In this document: one piece after another, positions 41,201 through 49,655 of the stretch
Layout: the number at the start of each line of letters is the position of its first letter
Numbering within the stretch: position 1 is the stretch's first letter
Assembly: GCF_014647235.1 (NCBI RefSeq)
Contig: NZ_BMOU01000001.1
Coordinates: 1 to 64,000 of the forward strand
From: Haloarcula pellucida
Lineage (GTDB): Archaea > Halobacteriota > Halobacteria > Halobacteriales > Haloarculaceae
DNA: 64,000 nt
Reading direction: 5' to 3'
The notes under the pieces: model-generated
What the model was told of the DNA's origin: nothing
Databases searched by the model: none
The model's input: only the letters and a program-made list of their open reading frames with translations
Position numbers and translations under genes: made by a program

Positions 41201-41765
41201 ATCGGCCGGAAGCGTCGATATCGGCGAGGAGGCACTCCAGTACCTCACCGTCGACGGAGCCCCGCCAGCGGACGTTCTCGAGAGTCTGTTAGAGTTCCAG
41301 CCGGTACTCGACGGCCGGGTCATCCGGTCTGACGGGGATAGTGGCGTCGTCGAGTTCCAAACGACGGACACGTATCAGTCGCTGCTCTTAGACGTCGGTG
41401 CGCGACTCGTCGACGCTATCGCGGACCCGAATCGACTCACCTTGGTCGTCGAGGCGCCGACGGACGGCGATCCGCGGACGATACAGGAGACGCTCTCGGC
41501 CCAACTCAGCGGCTTCGCCCTCATTTCGAAACGGGAGCGCGAGCGCCGACCGACGACCGTCACGGACCAACCGCCGCTACAGGAACAGTTGACCGACCGG
41601 CAACTGGAGGTCCTCAGAGCGGCCTACCTCGCGGGGTACTACGAGTGGCCGCGGGATACGACGGCCGAACAACTGGCAGACACGCTCGACATCTCCTCGC
41701 CGACGCTCCATCAGCACCTGCGACGGGCCGAACGGAATCTGCTCGACGGCTTGCTCGACCTCTAA
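38274..41765 (+). CDS. Multi-PAS/GAF sensor with Bat-type HTH (1163 aa)
   Basis: Domains in order: a receiver-like N-terminus (about 20-130, VLYVDADAASRERTR then CLVVDPVG), an extra domain, then four PAS repeats at about 265-385, 390-505, 510-630 and 640-760, several ending in the VTER/ITEQ linker. A GAF domain (about 770-930), the Bat-specific domain (about 940-1090), and a C-terminal HTH_10 (LTDRQLEVLRAAYLAGYYEWPRDTTAEQLADTLDISSPTLHQHLRR, last 58 residues) complete it. Members such as Bat sense oxygen or light and activate target genes. No opsin gene is close, so the target is unknown. A TATATAG box lies about 50 nt upstream. Confidence 0.88.
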   Translation: MTEHSQPRTVAADSQQTERSTVLYVDADAASRERTRTEMTDHRPEVDVAAVGSSDAALDVGASRPPACLVVDPVGIEAADHLVETFDCPAILYSARDPAAVDDALLGSSTTVVEKGPSTHGAFLAEKVVSVTESVTDRSTYALQTAVDDVANRADEGELTLLVDDAGDPVWSRGSAEDVPGLDFETANVYDAVATLASDTATGDVADRLRSDPTDPVTVRAETARGERYLQFRGYDLPDAAGSLRLFEITDVTPAARREARLSLLEMLTEQAQDGLYTLDERGVIDYCNESFAAMLGYDPSELTGTHAAETLAPGELANGQQTIEQLLTSDADDASVDLTCRCKDGTEREISIHYTLLRDDSGAYRGLNGVARDVTERRERERALRERTKLFEGLVDRFPNGTVFLFDEEFRYTEAGGEDLKTHGFEPSDFVGKTPREVLPSENASLLEEAYGAAFEGRTSAFVDEYRGDHYYVQVIPIRDDDGAVVSGMTVAQNITDRVEYEQELEQSNTLLSTLLDALPVGILVEDDDREIRTANQRLVDIFDIPGSAEDLVGTDCSVAVERVSQRFADPECFLDETAQLLAARSTDLRTDLELSDGRTVQRSYLPIDLPDGEANLWLYRDVTEQRDRERELVRTTERLELALEGAELGVWDWNVETGDVSFDERWVGMLGYSLSDLDQRIETWEDLVHPDDLERAWDAIESHFEGETDIYRCDHRLRTKDGDYKWIRDLGRVFERDEDGDPIRAVGIHQDITEQKRRQRELETQRDELVTLTRVHVLIQDVIRALGTAATRDEIETTVCNRLVESDLYELAWIGERDGTGGPLSRKTTAGNDEGYLDTIQKLAEPATRTNDPGTTAIRTGEVQVIHDVATDERMDDWRDEALARDFRSAAVIPLRHDDVVHAALIVYANRAEAFSSRALDALTVLGETVGFAFTAVQNRRLLTRDRIVEMEFKSEDPDAYPLVVARRHDCRLESAGSVDIGEEALQYLTVDGAPPADVLESLLEFQPVLDGRVIRSDGDSGVVEFQTTDTYQSLLLDVGARLVDAIADPNRLTLVVEAPTDGDPRTIQETLSAQLSGFALISKRERERRPTTVTDQPPLQEQLTDRQLEVLRAAYLAGYYEWPRDTTAEQLADTLDISSPTLHQHLRRAERNLLDGLLDL

Positions 41766-41861
41766 CCACGGTATTCCACAGTCGCGTAGGCGTCAGACTG
41801 TGCCTAGAGAACTAGGTGTTGCGTTGATGCCCGATACTGTCCTGCCATTACATACGTGTTC

Positions 41862-42272
41862 ATGAGCGACCAGTCATCCGACCCGGAACAGCAGGACCGA
41901 ACGTGGTGTGGGATGACTCCAGAGGACCGGGGCCTCACGACACCGATGATCGACGACGTGTTCGAGGCGCTGTCGGACTGGCGACGACGCGCGGTCTGTC
42001 GCTATCTCACGACCAGTGACGGAACGGGCGTCGACGTCACGACGCTTGCCACCGCTGTCGCCGACCGAGGGGAACAAACCAGTCTGCCGGTGGCCGATAC
42101 GGACGTCGAGTCAGTCGAGGCCGAACTGGTCGAGACGCACCTGCCCGAACTCCATCGGCTGGGTATCATCGACTTCGACGAGCGGAGCGAAGCCGTCCGG
42201 TACTGGGAGTCACCCACTGTCGAGAAGTGGGCCGAACACGCCGCGGCCGTCAGCGACCGCACCGAGTTCTGA
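41862..42272 (+). CDS. Haloarchaeal winged-helix-like protein, DUF7344 type (136 aa)
   Basis: The domain TPMIDDVFEALSDWRRRAVCRYLTTSDG...VDVTTLATAVAD, followed by VEAELVETHLPELHRLGIIDFDERSEAVRYWE, is the typical small haloarchaeal regulator fold named DUF7344 in annotations. I start at the ATG at 41862 rather than 41856. It follows the Bat-type gene by about 97 bp and may be part of the same signalling unit. The stop codon coincides with the left end of an ~80-bp palindromic repeat. Confidence 0.7.
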   Translation: MSDQSSDPEQQDRTWCGMTPEDRGLTTPMIDDVFEALSDWRRRAVCRYLTTSDGTGVDVTTLATAVADRGEQTSLPVADTDVESVEAELVETHLPELHRLGIIDFDERSEAVRYWESPTVEKWAEHAAAVSDRTEF

Positions 42273-42350
42273 TACTGCCGGCTGTACTCACGCGAACGGT
42301 TTCGCCACCCAGCGTGGTGACTATCTTCGGCAAGTTACAGCCAGCAGTAT
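42272..42350. repeat. Nested palindromic repeat element, copy 1 (79 bp)
   Basis: The ends are complementary: ATACTGCCGGCTGTA at the left and TACAGCCAGCAGTAT at the right pair at 14 of 15 positions. Inside is a second hairpin, CGCCACCC...GTGG. Copy 2 is at 49545-49624 with the same length, ends and centre. The A at 42272 is also the last base of the upstream gene's stop codon. Confidence 0.8.
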
Positions 42351-42389
42351 GACCGACACGTCCTTCTCCCTGTCGGCCGAGTGGCGACC

Positions 42390-43151
42390 ATGGACCTCCC
42401 ACCGGTCGGTCTGGGAACGATGGGTATCGACGATGCCGACACCGTCGCGGCGGCTATCGACGTCGGCTACCGGCACCTCGATACGGCACAGGTCTACGAG
42501 AACGAACCCGTCGTCGGCGACGGTATCGCTTCGGCGCCCGTCGACCGCGATGCACTGACCGTCGCGACGAAACTGTGGATCGATTGCCTCGCCGACGACG
42601 ACGTTCGACCGGGCACCGAGGCGAGCCTCGACCGCCTCGGACTCGATAGCGTGGACTTGCTGTACGTCCACCGGCCGCGCGGCGACTACGACCCCGAGAC
42701 GACGCTGCCGGCCGTCGACGCCGTTCGCGAGGCCGGCCTGACCACACACGTCGGTCTGTCGAACTTCGACCCCGAGCAACTGGCGACCGCCCGCGACCAC
42801 CTCGACACTATCGCCGCACATCAGGTCGAGTTCCACCCGTATTTCCGTCAGGAGACACTGCTTGCCGACGCCCAGCGCCACGACTATCCGCTGGTCGCGT
42901 ACTCGCCGCTGGCGGGCGGGCGGGTGTTCGACGATCCGACGATACGGGCTATCGCCGAGAAACACGACACGTCGCCCGCCGCCGTCAGCATCGCGTGGGT
43001 GACGTCCCACGACAACGTCGTCGCCATCCCGAAGGCGTCCTCGCGGGCCCACCTCGCCGCGAATCTCACGGCGGCGGACCTCGAACTCGACAGCGACGAC
43101 GTCGAGCGCATCGACGCGATCGAGCGGCGAGAGGAACTGTTTCCCGAGTAG
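42390..43151 (+). CDS. Aldo/keto reductase (253 aa)
   Basis: The (beta/alpha)8 family motifs are seen in order: GYRHLDTAQVYENE with the catalytic Asp and Tyr (about residues 31-40), VATKLW with the catalytic Lys, VDLLYVHRP with the His, GLSNFD, and QVEFHPYFRQ. IPKASSRAHLAANL provides the NADPH-binding end. It reduces aldehydes or ketones with NADPH. I prefer the ATG at 42390 to the GTG at 42381. Shorter than many family members but complete in motifs. Confidence 0.88.
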   Translation: MDLPPVGLGTMGIDDADTVAAAIDVGYRHLDTAQVYENEPVVGDGIASAPVDRDALTVATKLWIDCLADDDVRPGTEASLDRLGLDSVDLLYVHRPRGDYDPETTLPAVDAVREAGLTTHVGLSNFDPEQLATARDHLDTIAAHQVEFHPYFRQETLLADAQRHDYPLVAYSPLAGGRVFDDPTIRAIAEKHDTSPAAVSIAWVTSHDNVVAIPKASSRAHLAANLTAADLELDSDDVERIDAIERREELFPE

Positions 43152-43358
43152 CCGCCCGAATCCCCACCGTTTCGTCGCTCTGTTACAACACCGACGCGTA
43201 CGTCCAACGATCCGGTCGCGACGGTCGACGGCGTCCGGAACGGATCGCTACCCAGTACCGTCCGGGAACGGGCCGTCGGGTTTTCACTGCCGTTCCGAGA
43301 CTCGCCTGTTCCCCGCTGGCCCTCAGATATTCACTGCCCGCGTGTCGCTGGGCGCTCG

Positions 43359-44663
43359 CTATGGGCTCAGACGCTGCCGATCACGCGGGAAGAGCACGGC
43401 TTCGCGGATGTTGTCCAGTCCGAGCATCGTCATGACGAGGCGCTCGCCACCGAGACCCCACCCGGCGTGGGGCGGCATGCCGTACTTGAACATCTTGGTG
43501 TAGTACTCGAACGCCTCGGGGTCCAGCCCCTGCTGTTCGAACCCGGCGACCAGCTGCTCGTAGCGGTGTTCACGCTGGCCGCCCGAGACCAGTTCCATCG
43601 ACGGGTGCATCATGTCGAACCCGGTCGAGACCTCCTCGTCGTCGTCGTGGTCCTTGATGTAGAACGGCTTGATCTCGCTTGGCCAGTCGGTGATGAAGTA
43701 GTGTTCGCCGACCTCCTGTCCGAGAACGTGTTCGGCCTCCGTCGAGAGGTCGTCGCCCCAGACCAGCGGTTCGTCGAGTTCGCCGGTGGCGTTGATCTTG
43801 TCCAGCGCGTCCTGATAGGTCAGTCGCGGGAAGTCGCCCTCGGGGGCCGCGAACTCGTCTTCGAGGCCGAGCGCTTCGAGTTCCTCGGCGCAGTTCTCGG
43901 CGACGCCCTCGTAGGCGGCCTTGACGACGTGTTCGCAGGCGTCCATCGCCTCGGTGTGGTCGTAGAAGGCCGATTCGAAGTCGATGGAGGTCGCCTCGTT
44001 GAGGTGTCGCGGCGTGTTGTGTTCCTCGGCGCGGAAGATCGGGCCGATCTCGAAGACGCGTTCGAGGCCGGAGCCGACCATCAGCTGTTTGAACAGCTGC
44101 GGGCTCTGGTTCATGAACGCCTCGCGGCCGAAGTACGTGATGGGGAACAGTTCGGTGCCGCCTTCGGTCCCCGTGGCGACGATCTTCGGCGTGTTGATCT
44201 CGGTACAGTTCAGTGAACGGAAGGCCTCGCGTACCGAGCGCAGAACTTCGGCGCGAATCTCGAAGATGGCCTTGACTTCGTCCTTTCGGAGGTCCAGCGT
44301 TCGGTTGTCCAGTCGGGTCGGGAGTTCGGCGTCGACCTTGCCGGAGGGGTCGAGCGGCAGTTCCGGGTCGGCCTCGGCGATGACGTCGACGCTCTGGGGC
44401 GTGACCTCGACGCCGGTGGGCGCGCGTGGCTCCTCCTCGACCGCCCCGGTCACGGAGATGACGGACTCGCGGTGGACGTTCAGTCCCGTCTCCACGAGGT
44501 CCTCGTCCATCTCGTCTTTCTCGAACTTGACCTGAATCTTCCCGGTCGTGTCTCGCAGGATGAGGAACGCGATGCCACCGAGGTCACGAATCTCGTGAAC
44601 CCAGCCAGCGACGGTGACTTCGTCACCGGGCTCGGCGTCCGCCGTGTAGGTGCGGTCGTCCAT
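43359..44663 (-). CDS. aspS: Aspartyl-tRNA synthetase, archaeal type (434 aa)
   Basis: An N-terminal OB-fold ([31 protein letters not shown]) precedes the class II catalytic core: motif 2 [21 protein letters not shown] and motif 3 [28 protein letters not shown] at the end. It charges tRNA-Asp. Because GatB is also encoded here and no AsnS is seen, it is probably non-discriminating and also makes Asp-tRNA-Asn. TTAAAC at 44689-44694 is a TATA-like site about 28 nt upstream of the ATG, so the message is leaderless. Confidence 0.93.
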   Translation of the reverse strand: MDDRTYTADAEPGDEVTVAGWVHEIRDLGGIAFLILRDTTGKIQVKFEKDEMDEDLVETGLNVHRESVISVTGAVEEEPRAPTGVEVTPQSVDVIAEADPELPLDPSGKVDAELPTRLDNRTLDLRKDEVKAIFEIRAEVLRSVREAFRSLNCTEINTPKIVATGTEGGTELFPITYFGREAFMNQSPQLFKQLMVGSGLERVFEIGPIFRAEEHNTPRHLNEATSIDFESAFYDHTEAMDACEHVVKAAYEGVAENCAEELEALGLEDEFAAPEGDFPRLTYQDALDKINATGELDEPLVWGDDLSTEAEHVLGQEVGEHYFITDWPSEIKPFYIKDHDDDEEVSTGFDMMHPSMELVSGGQREHRYEQLVAGFEQQGLDPEAFEYYTKMFKYGMPPHAGWGLGGERLVMTMLGLDNIREAVLFPRDRQRLSP

Positions 44664-44796
44664 ATCTCCCCTCTTTGCCGGGACGGACTTAAACTCCGTT
44701 TATTCGACCGCGCCACCGTCGAGGGATCCGGTCGACCGGACACGGTGGCGTGAGAGAACATGAACGTTTGTATCACGACCCGTCCAAACGGTGGCC

Positions 44797-45282
44797 ATGA
44801 CCGACAGCGAGTACCCCATCGACGACCTCGACCGGCGAATCATCCACGAACTGCAGAACGACGCCCGACACACGTCCGCGAGCGAGATAGCCGAGTCCTG
44901 TGACGTCTCGGCCCGGACCGTCCGAAACCGAATCGACAAACTCGAGCAGCGGGGCGTCATTCGCGGCTACGACGTCGACGTCGACTACGAGGCGGCGGGG
45001 TACCAGCTACACACGCTCATCATCTGTACCGCACCGATACACGAGCGCGAGGAGATCGCGCGACGCGCGCTCGAAGTGCCGGGCGTTGTCGCCATCCGTG
45101 AGGTGATGACCGGTGCCGACAACGTCCACGTCGAGGTCGTGGGCGTCGACGGGAACGACCTGAGCCGCATCGGACGCGACCTCAACGAGGTCGGACTCGA
45201 AGTCGTCGACGAGGACATCATCCGCAACGAGTACACGCGCCCGTTCCACCGCTTCGGCTCCGGCGGACTCGACGACGAATAA
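44797..45282 (+). CDS. Lrp/AsnC-family regulator (161 aa)
   Basis: The HTH, DDLDRRIIHELQNDARHTSASEIAESCDVSARTVRNRIDKLEQRGVIRGY, at about residues 5-55 is a canonical Lrp/AsnC helix-turn-helix. The C-terminal RAM/ACT-like domain (LHTLIICTAPIHEREEIARRALEVPGVVAIREVMTGADNVHVEVVG) binds effectors such as amino acids. It is divergent from aspS and precedes the RCK/APC genes. A possible self-operator is CGTTTG (44765-44770) with CAAACG (44785-44790) just before the ATG. Confidence 0.88.
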   Translation: MTDSEYPIDDLDRRIIHELQNDARHTSASEIAESCDVSARTVRNRIDKLEQRGVIRGYDVDVDYEAAGYQLHTLIICTAPIHEREEIARRALEVPGVVAIREVMTGADNVHVEVVGVDGNDLSRIGRDLNEVGLEVVDEDIIRNEYTRPFHRFGSGGLDDE

Positions 45283-45310
45283 TTCTGTAACGGGATCAAA
45301 CCACCACTCC

Positions 45311-45330
45311 ATTTCCGAACCGGAAATAAA
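45311..45330 (+). promoter_or_regulatory. Promoter with Lrp-like palindromic operator before the RCK/APC genes
   Basis: ATTTCCG (45311-45317) and CGGAAAT (45321-45327) are perfect inverted arms around AAC, and the right arm runs into the TATA-like AAATAAAA (45324-45331). A bound regulator would overlap promoter recognition. The Lrp gene directly upstream is the obvious candidate (inference). Confidence 0.5.
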
Positions 45331-45397
45331 AGCTAGACATTTATCGCTTCTCGGAATCATGGGTTGGTATAGGCCGGGCCGCCGGTCGTGAACCACC

Positions 45398-45859
45398 ATG
45401 ATGTCCCGACAGACGCTCCGAGACACGCTCGCACGAGAGAGAGGTCCGCCGTCGGTACTGGTCGTCACCGATCGATTCGTCGGCGCGGAAATCGCCAGCG
45501 AACTGACCGCGATAGCGACGGTCGGCGTCGTCACCGATGCCGAGAGCGTCGCTAACCGCGCGGATGGCGCGACGCCGACCATCGGTGACGTGACGGCGGT
45601 CGAGACACTCGCCGCTGCCGATGCGACCGACGCTGACGGCGCCGTCGTCGCCCTGACGTGTGACCGTCGAACGATGTTGGTCGCACAGTTGCTTCGGGCC
45701 CGCTTCGGCGTGCGTCAGGTCACGGTCCTCGTCGACGACCCCGACTTGTGTGCTACCTTCGACGGTATCGCAACTGCCACCGTCTCCGAGGCACCGGTCC
45801 TCGCTGCGGAGACCCGTCGGCAGTTCGAACCGACCCTCGATCTCACAGTCAGGGACTGA
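45398..45859 (+). CDS. RCK/TrkA-N-like regulatory protein (153 aa)
   Basis: The protein has the Rossmann pattern of TrkA-N/RCK domains but degenerate: PSVLVVTDRFVGAEIASELTAIATVGVVTD for the nucleotide loop, then DADGAVVALTCDRRTMLVAQLLRARFGVRQVTVLVDDPD, the characteristic strand-helix-strand. The usual GxGxxG is not intact. It is 2 bp before the APC permease gene, so it probably gates or regulates that transporter in response to a nucleotide. Confidence 0.7.
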   Translation: MMSRQTLRDTLARERGPPSVLVVTDRFVGAEIASELTAIATVGVVTDAESVANRADGATPTIGDVTAVETLAAADATDADGAVVALTCDRRTMLVAQLLRARFGVRQVTVLVDDPDLCATFDGIATATVSEAPVLAAETRRQFEPTLDLTVRD

Positions 45860-45861
45860 CG

Positions 45862-48066
45862 ATGCCGAAGGACCTCGAACGCGATCTCGGACTCCCGTCG
45901 GTCGTCGCCATCTCCATCGGCGCGATGGTCGGCAGCGGCATCTTCATCTTGCCCGCACTCGCGGTCAAGGAGGCCGGTGCAGGCGTCGTCCTCGCGTACC
46001 TCTTTGCGGGCGTGTTGGTGCTGCCGGCCGCGCTCAGCAAGGCCGAGATGGCGACGGCCATGCCCGAGGCCGGCGGGACGTACGTCTACATCGAGCGGTC
46101 GATGGGGCCGTTGCTCGGAACCATCGCCGGTGTCGGGACGTGGTTCTCCCTGTCGTTTAAGGGTGCGCTCGCGCTCGTCGGCGGCGTCCCGTACCTCCTG
46201 TTGCTGTTCGACCTGCCCGTGCGACCGGTGGCGATCGCGCTGGCGGCCCTGCTGGTCGTGATCAACGTCGTCGGCGCCGAACAGACCGGCCGTCTTCAGG
46301 TCGGCATCGTCGCCGTGATGCTGGCGGCGATGGCGTGGTTCGTCGTCGGCGGCGGGCCGGCCGTCGAGACGGCCGCCTACGACGGCCTCTGGAGCTACGG
46401 CGCCGAGGGTATCTTCGCCGCTACGGGGCTCGTGTTCGTCTCCTACGCGGGGGTGACGAAGATATCGAGCGTCGCCGAGGAGATCGAAGACCCCGACCGC
46501 GTCATCCCGCTGGCCATGCTGGGGTCGCTCGCGTTCACGACGCTCCTGTACGTACTCATCGTGGCCGTCATCGTCGGCGTCGTCCCGCTGGAGACCGTCG
46601 CCGGGAGTTCGACGCCCGTCGCCGACGCAGCCGACGCGACGCTGGGAGTCGCCGGCGTGGGCGCCGTCGTGCTCGCCGCCCTGCTGGCGCTCGTGAGCAC
46701 CGCCAACGCCGGCATCCTTTCGGCCTCCCGATACCCGTTCGCGATGGCCCGCGACGCACTCGCGCCAAGCCGCCTCAGTGAAGTCAGCGACCGGTTCACG
46801 ACGCCGGTCAACGCCATCACGCTCACCGGCGGCGTGATGCTGATCCTCATCGCCTTCGTCCCCATCCTCGAGATAGCGAAGCTCGCGAGCGCGTTCAAGA
46901 TACTCGTGTTCGCGCTGATAAACGTCGCACTCGTCGGGTTCCGGGAGAGCGACACGGCCGTCTACGACCCGTCGTTCGAGTCGCCGCTGTACCCGTGGAC
47001 GCAGGTGTTCGGGGCGCTGACCGGGTTCGCCCTGCTCACGCAGATGGGCGCCGTCGCCATCGTCGGTGCCGCGGTCATCACCGCGGGGAGTACCCTCTGG
47101 TACCTGTGGTACGTCCGCCGACGGGTGTCCCGCGAGGGCGCTATCCGCGAGTCCATGCGACAGAGCGTCGGACAGGAGGCCGTCGAGCGAACCGAGACGG
47201 CGCTCGACGATTCGCTCGACGAGACGGTGCTGGTCGCCCTCCCGGAGGACGCCGACCGGGAGAGCGAGCGGACGTTGCTCGAACTGGCGTCGACGCTGTG
47301 CTCCGAGGACGGACGGGTCGCGGCCGTTCAGTTCGACGAGGTGCCGGACCAGACCCCGCTGCGATACGCCTCCAGTGTCCAGACCGGGTCGGACGTCGCG
47401 TTCGAGCGGCGCACGGACGAACTGTCCGCGGGAGTCGACGCCCGCGTCGAGTACGCTGAACTGGTCAGTCACCACCCGGCGCGGGCGGTCGCCAACGCCG
47501 CCGCCGACGTCGACGCCGACCTGTTGCTGGTCGACCGCGACGCGACGTTCGGCGACGGCCGCCTGAGACGCGACGTCGACCGCATCCGGAAGCGGACCGA
47601 CTGTGACACGCTGGCGGTCCAGACCCACGACCTCGACGACGTCGCGGCGGTCACGCTCGTCGCCACCCGGGGACCCTACGACCCGACGAGGGTGCGCGTA
47701 GGTGCGGCCATCGCTGACGCGACGGGTGCCTCTCTCCGACTCGTCTACCCGCTCCCGGAGCGCAGTTCGACCGAACAGCGACACGTCCTCGAGGCGTACC
47801 ACGCCGATCTCGTCGCGGCCTGTTCCGTGCCGACCGAGGCAACGTTCACACCGCCCACGGGGCTCTCGGCGGCGGTATCGATGCCGGACGCCGAGACCAA
47901 CATCGTGTTACACGGCCGTAACGGGGGACTCACCGCCGGCCTCTCGCGACAGGAACGGGCGACACGGGCGGTCATCGACGACAGCGACCACGCGACTATC
48001 ACGGTCCACTCTGGTGGGGAGTCGGCCAGACCGCTCCGCCGGGTACTGGACCGACTCGCGTTCTGA
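45862..48066 (+). CDS. APC-family amino-acid permease fused to Usp-like domains (734 aa)
   Basis: The first ~440 residues are a permease with about 12 helices and the APC opening GLPSVVAISIGAMVGSGIFILPA. The ~290-residue soluble part carries two universal-stress-protein-like units (about 490-600 with VLVALPEDADRESERTLLELAS and DLLLVDRDATFGDG, then about 610-730 with VTLVATRGPYDPTRVRVGAAIADATGA). Haloarchaeal and some bacterial APC permeases have such Usp tails. The Usp units bind ATP or AMP in relatives and may couple transport to energy state. Co-transcribed with the RCK-like gene. Confidence 0.85.
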   Translation: MPKDLERDLGLPSVVAISIGAMVGSGIFILPALAVKEAGAGVVLAYLFAGVLVLPAALSKAEMATAMPEAGGTYVYIERSMGPLLGTIAGVGTWFSLSFKGALALVGGVPYLLLLFDLPVRPVAIALAALLVVINVVGAEQTGRLQVGIVAVMLAAMAWFVVGGGPAVETAAYDGLWSYGAEGIFAATGLVFVSYAGVTKISSVAEEIEDPDRVIPLAMLGSLAFTTLLYVLIVAVIVGVVPLETVAGSSTPVADAADATLGVAGVGAVVLAALLALVSTANAGILSASRYPFAMARDALAPSRLSEVSDRFTTPVNAITLTGGVMLILIAFVPILEIAKLASAFKILVFALINVALVGFRESDTAVYDPSFESPLYPWTQVFGALTGFALLTQMGAVAIVGAAVITAGSTLWYLWYVRRRVSREGAIRESMRQSVGQEAVERTETALDDSLDETVLVALPEDADRESERTLLELASTLCSEDGRVAAVQFDEVPDQTPLRYASSVQTGSDVAFERRTDELSAGVDARVEYAELVSHHPARAVANAAADVDADLLLVDRDATFGDGRLRRDVDRIRKRTDCDTLAVQTHDLDDVAAVTLVATRGPYDPTRVRVGAAIADATGASLRLVYPLPERSSTEQRHVLEAYHADLVAACSVPTEATFTPPTGLSAAVSMPDAETNIVLHGRNGGLTAGLSRQERATRAVIDDSDHATITVHSGGESARPLRRVLDRLAF

Positions 48067-48072
48067 TACCCG

Positions 48073-48792
48073 CTATCGGTCGGCCGTCGCGGCCTTCGCG
48101 TCCTGTGCGCCCTTTACCGTCTCTCGCACGGCGTCGACGCCCTCGTCGTGGACGAGGTCGCCGACGACGATGGTGTCCGCGTGCTGGGCCATCGTCCGCG
48201 CGGAGTCGTAGTCGTGGATGCCGCCGCCATAAAAGAGGGTGGCGTCGTCTAAGATGTCGGCCGCGGCGGCGACTTTCTCGGTGTCGCCGAGCATCCCGGA
48301 GTACTCGACGTAGACGATTTCCTGCCCGAGCAGGTGTTCGGCGGCCTCGGCGTAGGCGGCCACCTCGTCGGCGTCTAGGTCGCAGTTGGCCTGCGTGTAG
48401 GCTGCGACGGAGGCGTCGGGGTTCATCACGATGTACGCCTCGGTGAAGGTCCGAGACCAGTCGATCTCGTCGTCGATGCGAATCCACTCCTTGTGGGCGC
48501 CGGTGATCCACGTCACGTCGCCGGCGTTCATCACGACGGGGATGAGGTAGCCGTCGTGGCGGTCGCTGTGGACGACGGAGGCGGGGTTCGACGGTTCGAT
48601 GTAGACGGGGATGTCGTACTTCCCACAGGCGTCGACGACCCGCTTCATCTTCTCCTCGGTCATCCCGGTGGTGCCACCGACCTCGATGGCGTCGGTACCG
48701 GTCGCCGCCACGTCCTCGAACGTCTCGCCGTCGACCAGCGTCTTGTCCGGGTCGATTTTGACGATGTGGTCCCAATCCGCCCAGTCGCTCAT
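48073..48792 (-). CDS. Phosphoglycerol geranylgeranyltransferase (GGGP synthase, 239 aa)
   Basis: The TIM-barrel family pattern is clear: [10 protein letters not shown] at the start, [59 protein letters not shown] and [12 protein letters not shown] (phosphate-binding). It joins geranylgeranyl-PP to glycerol-1-phosphate, the first step of archaeal ether lipids, at the membrane surface. I use the ATG at 48792 because residues before it are not conserved-looking. Convergent with the APC permease gene. Confidence 0.9.
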   Translation of the reverse strand: MSDWADWDHIVKIDPDKTLVDGETFEDVAATGTDAIEVGGTTGMTEEKMKRVVDACGKYDIPVYIEPSNPASVVHSDRHDGYLIPVVMNAGDVTWITGAHKEWIRIDDEIDWSRTFTEAYIVMNPDASVAAYTQANCDLDADEVAAYAEAAEHLLGQEIVYVEYSGMLGDTEKVAAAADILDDATLFYGGGIHDYDSARTMAQHADTIVVGDLVHDEGVDAVRETVKGAQDAKAATADR

Positions 48793-48929
48793 ACCGCTTT
48801 GACTTTTGCCTGTGGGCATAACGGCTTCGGATGGCGGAACCGTCCTATAGACACGTTCACACGGACACCCGACCTTCGTGGAGTGAGTGTACCAGCAGTT
48901 CTTAGCCGCTCGCGGCCCAGCACTGCCCT

Positions 48930-49331
48930 ATGCAGCAACTCACGACCGTCGAAACGGTCCACGACACCGGGTCGTACCTGTTCACCGCGACGGGGCCCTA
49001 CGGCGACCGCGAGGAAGTCGTCGTCGTGCCCTGCGAGGACGGCGTCGAGGCGTGGGTCAACCGCTGTACCCACGAGAACCAGCGCTTCGACACCGGCCGA
49101 GGGGTCCCGATGCGCGACGGACAGTTACGCTGCCCGCGTCACGGGTCGCTGTTCGACGCCTGCGAGGGCGACTGTGACAACGGCGAGGCCGCGGGGACGA
49201 CCCTGCCGGGCGTCGACGTCGCCGAGCGTCACGGCACCGTCTTCCTCGTGGACGACGACTACGAGTTCCATCACGAGGGCGGCACGGACGACGACGAGGG
49301 ACCGAGTTCCTCCTCGCACCTACAGCTGTGA
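48930..49331 (+). CDS. Rieske [2Fe-2S] protein (133 aa)
   Basis: The cluster ligands are visible: CTHENQRFD (C-x-H) and, after about 18 residues, CPRHGSLFD (C-xx-H), in a soluble Rieske domain of about 100 residues with VPCEDGVEAWVNRC before. The tail is acidic and Ser-rich. No membrane segment, so it resembles a ferredoxin component of an oxygenase or nitrite-reductase-type redox chain. TTCTTAG at 48899-48905 is a TATA-like site about 28 nt upstream. Confidence 0.88.
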   Translation: MQQLTTVETVHDTGSYLFTATGPYGDREEVVVVPCEDGVEAWVNRCTHENQRFDTGRGVPMRDGQLRCPRHGSLFDACEGDCDNGEAAGTTLPGVDVAERHGTVFLVDDDYEFHHEGGTDDDEGPSSSSHLQL

Positions 49332-49341
49332 CCCAGTGCGG

Positions 49342-49545
49342 ATGACCGACGACAGCGACGCGAACGTCATCGACCGCGATGCCCTCCGTGCGGGCCGCGT
49401 GGAGTGTCCGCTCTGTGGCCGGCAACTCGTCGATCCGATGGCACACGCCGTGGTCTACGGGGCCGTCGACGCCGTGACGGCCGAGAACGCCGACGCTGTC
49501 GAGTGTCCGGTCTGTGACGGCGTGACGTTCGTCGTCGACGACTGA
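49342..49545 (+). CDS. Small zinc-ribbon protein (67 aa)
   Basis: It reads MTDDSDANVIDRDALRAGRV, then CPLCGRQLVD and, about 33 residues later, CPVCDGVTFVVDD: a two-CxxC zinc ribbon with intervening helix. It is 10 bp after the Rieske gene, in the same direction, so likely co-transcribed and possibly a partner. The stop codon is at the left end of the second palindromic element. Confidence 0.65.
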   Translation: MTDDSDANVIDRDALRAGRVECPLCGRQLVDPMAHAVVYGAVDAVTAENADAVECPVCDGVTFVVDD

Positions 49546-49624
49546 TACTGGTGGCTGTAACAAACTGAAGTACTTCGCCACCCCGGGGTGGCGAATATCG
49601 TTACGAACTTACAGCCACCAGTAT
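49545..49624. repeat. Nested palindromic repeat element, copy 2 (80 bp)
   Basis: ATACTGGTGGCTGTAA at the left end is exactly complementary to TTACAGCCACCAGTAT at the right end. The inner hairpin is CGCCACCC and GGGTGGCG. It matches copy 1 at 42272-42350 in ends, centre and length. The left end again overlaps a gene stop codon (TGA at 49543-49545). Confidence 0.85.
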
Positions 49625-49655
49625 GAGAAGCAGGCGGTCGGAAACGCGGACGCGT

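Noticed and set aside
43152-43358. Possible RNA gene in the spacer between the aldo/keto reductase gene and aspS
   Set aside because: Checked for tRNA-like arms and strong stems; nothing convincing was seen.
45715-47802. Minus-strand frame of 695 codons opposite the APC permease
   Set aside because: Antisense to a clear membrane transporter; the product is a low-complexity Arg/Asp/His-rich string.
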